Below, in pieces: positions 50,283-51,622 of a stretch of DNA of 51,622 bases (within the stretch, counting starts at the first letter, position 1; each line of letters starts with the position of its first letter). The notes beneath the pieces were generated by a model. The model ran no database searches. It saw nothing but the letters and a program-made list of their open reading frames with translations, and was not told the origin of the DNA. The stretch covers positions 1 to 51,622 of the forward strand of contig JACQSY010000029.1 of NCBI GenBank assembly GCA_016211085.1, given 5' to 3'. The stretch is from Acidobacteriota bacterium (lineage in GTDB: Bacteria; Acidobacteriota; UBA6911; RPQK01; JACQSY01). Made by a program: the position numbers and the translations under genes.

Positions 50283-51481
50283 CGAGAAGACTGTTCCAGG
50301 ACTGCTTGATATACCTCAGTCATTCGTCGGGCCTGGAGAGACGAATTGAAACGTTCTTCGACCCATCTCGCGGCGTTACGGGTCTTGGCCTCAAAACATT
50401 CAGGGTGCGCCGACCATTTTTCAATTTCGCCTGCCATCCGGCTCAGAACCTGCGGGCTTTCCACCGAGTCGTAGTTAAGCGGCTGCGACCGTGCGATGAG
50501 GGTTGCATTATCAGGCGTGACCAATGGGTACTCCGGCTCGCGATACTCCCCGTCCCCTTCAAGACCGATGACGGGAACTTTGGCCGCCATGGCTTCCGCG
50601 AGAGCCAGACCTCCTCCTTCGTAGCGCGCCAGAAACAAGAACAGGTCCATGGCGGAATAAGCCCAGAGTACATTTTCCATCAGGCCTGAGAAATGCACTC
50701 GATCGCGAAGCTGCTTGTCTTGAGTCATCGCTTCGAGTTCGGGTCGCAGAGGACCGTCTCCGCAAAACAGCAGATGCCAGTCTGAACTGAGTTGAGAGAG
50801 GACCCGGATGGCTTCTTCACAGCCTCTGTAGCGAACCAGGCGGCACACCATTCCCAACACCTTGGAGCCTGCGGGAATATGGAACCGCGCCCTGGCCTTA
50901 ACACGCGATGGAAGATGGGCAAATCGTCGGCAATCCAGCGCGTTATGAACGGTCCAGAGCTTACCGGGTTTTCCCCACTTGAGATTTTCGATGGCGCGTT
51001 GTGACCCATGCGAAATACAAATCTGTCCGTCAGCCGACCGGCCCAGGATTCGTGCAGCAGTTTTTTGCACCAGCGTCATTCGTGCTGCATGGCGCGGCAG
51101 CGACGGCCCGGGGCGGCCATGTTGGTGAAGGACTCTCCGGTGCCTTGAGTAGGCCATCGCTGAATAAATCCAAATGACGGGATCCATGAAGTGAATCACA
51201 TCAATCTGCAGTCGGGAAAACAGGCGCCGTGCACGCAACCAGGCCGGAAAATCTGCGAAACCGCGCGAACCCAGGTAGTGGGTCGCAAGCTGAGGATTGC
51301 GACCCACGATACCGGGACCGTCATAAGCAAAAACCAGCGACACCTGAACCAGCTGCGGTTCAAGGGCCTCAGCTAAAGTCTGGCCCACGCGGAGCGATCC
51401 CCCCGCAGAGGCATGGTCACAATAGTGAACCAGAGCGACCCGAATAGGTGAATGTCCGATGTCTGGGCTCCTTCGATGCAC
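50279..51481 (-). CDS. GT4 glycosyltransferase, first gene of the visible polysaccharide run
   Basis: 400 residues: VALVHYCDHASAGGSLRVGQTL start, VHNALDCRRF, GMVCRLVRYRGCEEAIRVL, FCGDGPLRPELEAM, FLFLARYEGGGLALAEAMAAKVPVIGLEGDG. It starts at GTG 51481; no in-frame ATG is available near the N-terminus. Overlaps the following methyltransferase gene by 4 nt (ATGA). Upstream 51482-51622 holds no gene; A/T-rich text at 51520-51550 could include a promoter but I cannot place one with confidence. Confidence 0.88.
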   Translation of the reverse strand: MHRRSPDIGHSPIRVALVHYCDHASAGGSLRVGQTLAEALEPQLVQVSLVFAYDGPGIVGRNPQLATHYLGSRGFADFPAWLRARRLFSRLQIDVIHFMDPVIWIYSAMAYSRHRRVLHQHGRPGPSLPRHAARMTLVQKTAARILGRSADGQICISHGSQRAIENLKWGKPGKLWTVHNALDCRRFAHLPSRVKARARFHIPAGSKVLGMVCRLVRYRGCEEAIRVLSQLSSDWHLLFCGDGPLRPELEAMTQDKQLRDRVHFSGLMENVLWAYSAMDLFLFLARYEGGGLALAEAMAAKVPVIGLEGDGEYREPEYPLVTPDNATLIARSQPLNYDSVESPQVLSRMAGEIEKWSAHPECFEAKTRNAARWVEERFNSSLQARRMTEVYQAVLEQSSR

Positions 51482-51622
51482 CGGCTCATGCCTCTGCTAG
51501 GCTAGTTCTCGTCCGAGAGTATTGTAAATAGTTGGAAAACAAGAAGAAAAGCCGCATTTTTGAGCTCCGATTTTGTCAGAGTCAATTGGTACCCTGGTTT
51601 TGCCAATCCGCTGAGTCCAAAA

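Overview
The window reads as a chromosomal segment of a Gram-negative, free-living bacterium, most likely an Acidobacteriota member. Evidence for Gram-negative: a TonB-dependent receptor with an N-terminal carboxypeptidase-regulatory-like domain, SppA, lipoproteins and Tat substrates. The phylum call is an inference from gene content and style (CsgG-like Gly-rich protein, permissive GTG/TTG starts, many palindromic repeats) and was not tested. Only one tRNA gene (Val, UAC) is present and there is no phage, plasmid or CRISPR signature.

Layout. 1-23 kb is a mosaic of short, mostly metabolic transcription units: a possible structured RNA with terminator, a TrpB2-type tryptophan synthase beta chain, a CsgG-like exported protein plus a BamE/SmpA-domain protein, an aldehyde dehydrogenase, a GT-C membrane glycosyltransferase, tRNA-Val, a UbiD-type decarboxylase, oligopeptidase B, a lipoprotein, an alkaline phosphatase whose domain halves are in swapped order, a YdjM-like membrane hydrolase, an AhpD-like protein with an in-frame UGA followed by a SECIS-like hairpin (candidate selenoprotein), a ZnuD-like receptor, a beta-hydroxyacid dehydrogenase, SppA, Hsp20 and a YjbQ protein. 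23.6-25.6 kb (+ strand) is a compact operon with a near-consensus promoter: a MauE-like membrane protein, a MauD-like CPWC thioredoxin and two tandem Tat-exported proteins with 10 cysteines in a ~60-residue mature part.

23.1 kb and 26-35.7 kb (all - strand) hold what I read as a lasso-peptide (RiPP) cluster. A 53-residue precursor gene (28622-28783), with YxxP leader motif, Thr at -2 and core GGGGTRHDTAANTRA, lies between an HprK-like kinase and an asparagine-synthetase-like cyclase lacking the glutaminase cysteine. A PqqD-like RRE protein (B1) and a transglutaminase-like leader protease (B2) are encoded separately. Unusual additions are two paralogous nucleotidyltransferase-methyltransferase fusions, a UPF0489 (arginase-like) domain fused to TPRs, and a geranylgeranyl-reductase-like flavoenzyme. 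The core has two arginines, so ornithine formation is a testable idea.

36-51.5 kb (all - strand) is a surface-polysaccharide locus: a GT4-phosphoglycosyltransferase fusion, NodU-type carbamoyltransferase, GT2-YdcF fusion, glutamine-dependent asparagine synthetase, two SAM methyltransferases, four GT4 enzymes and a Wzy-like polymerase. A family of ~80 bp palindromic elements (ends TCAGAGGCGCG/CGCGCCTCTGA) occurs at least 13 times, always between genes or at gene 3' ends. A different, GC-rich inverted-repeat element lies at 49.1-49.35 kb.
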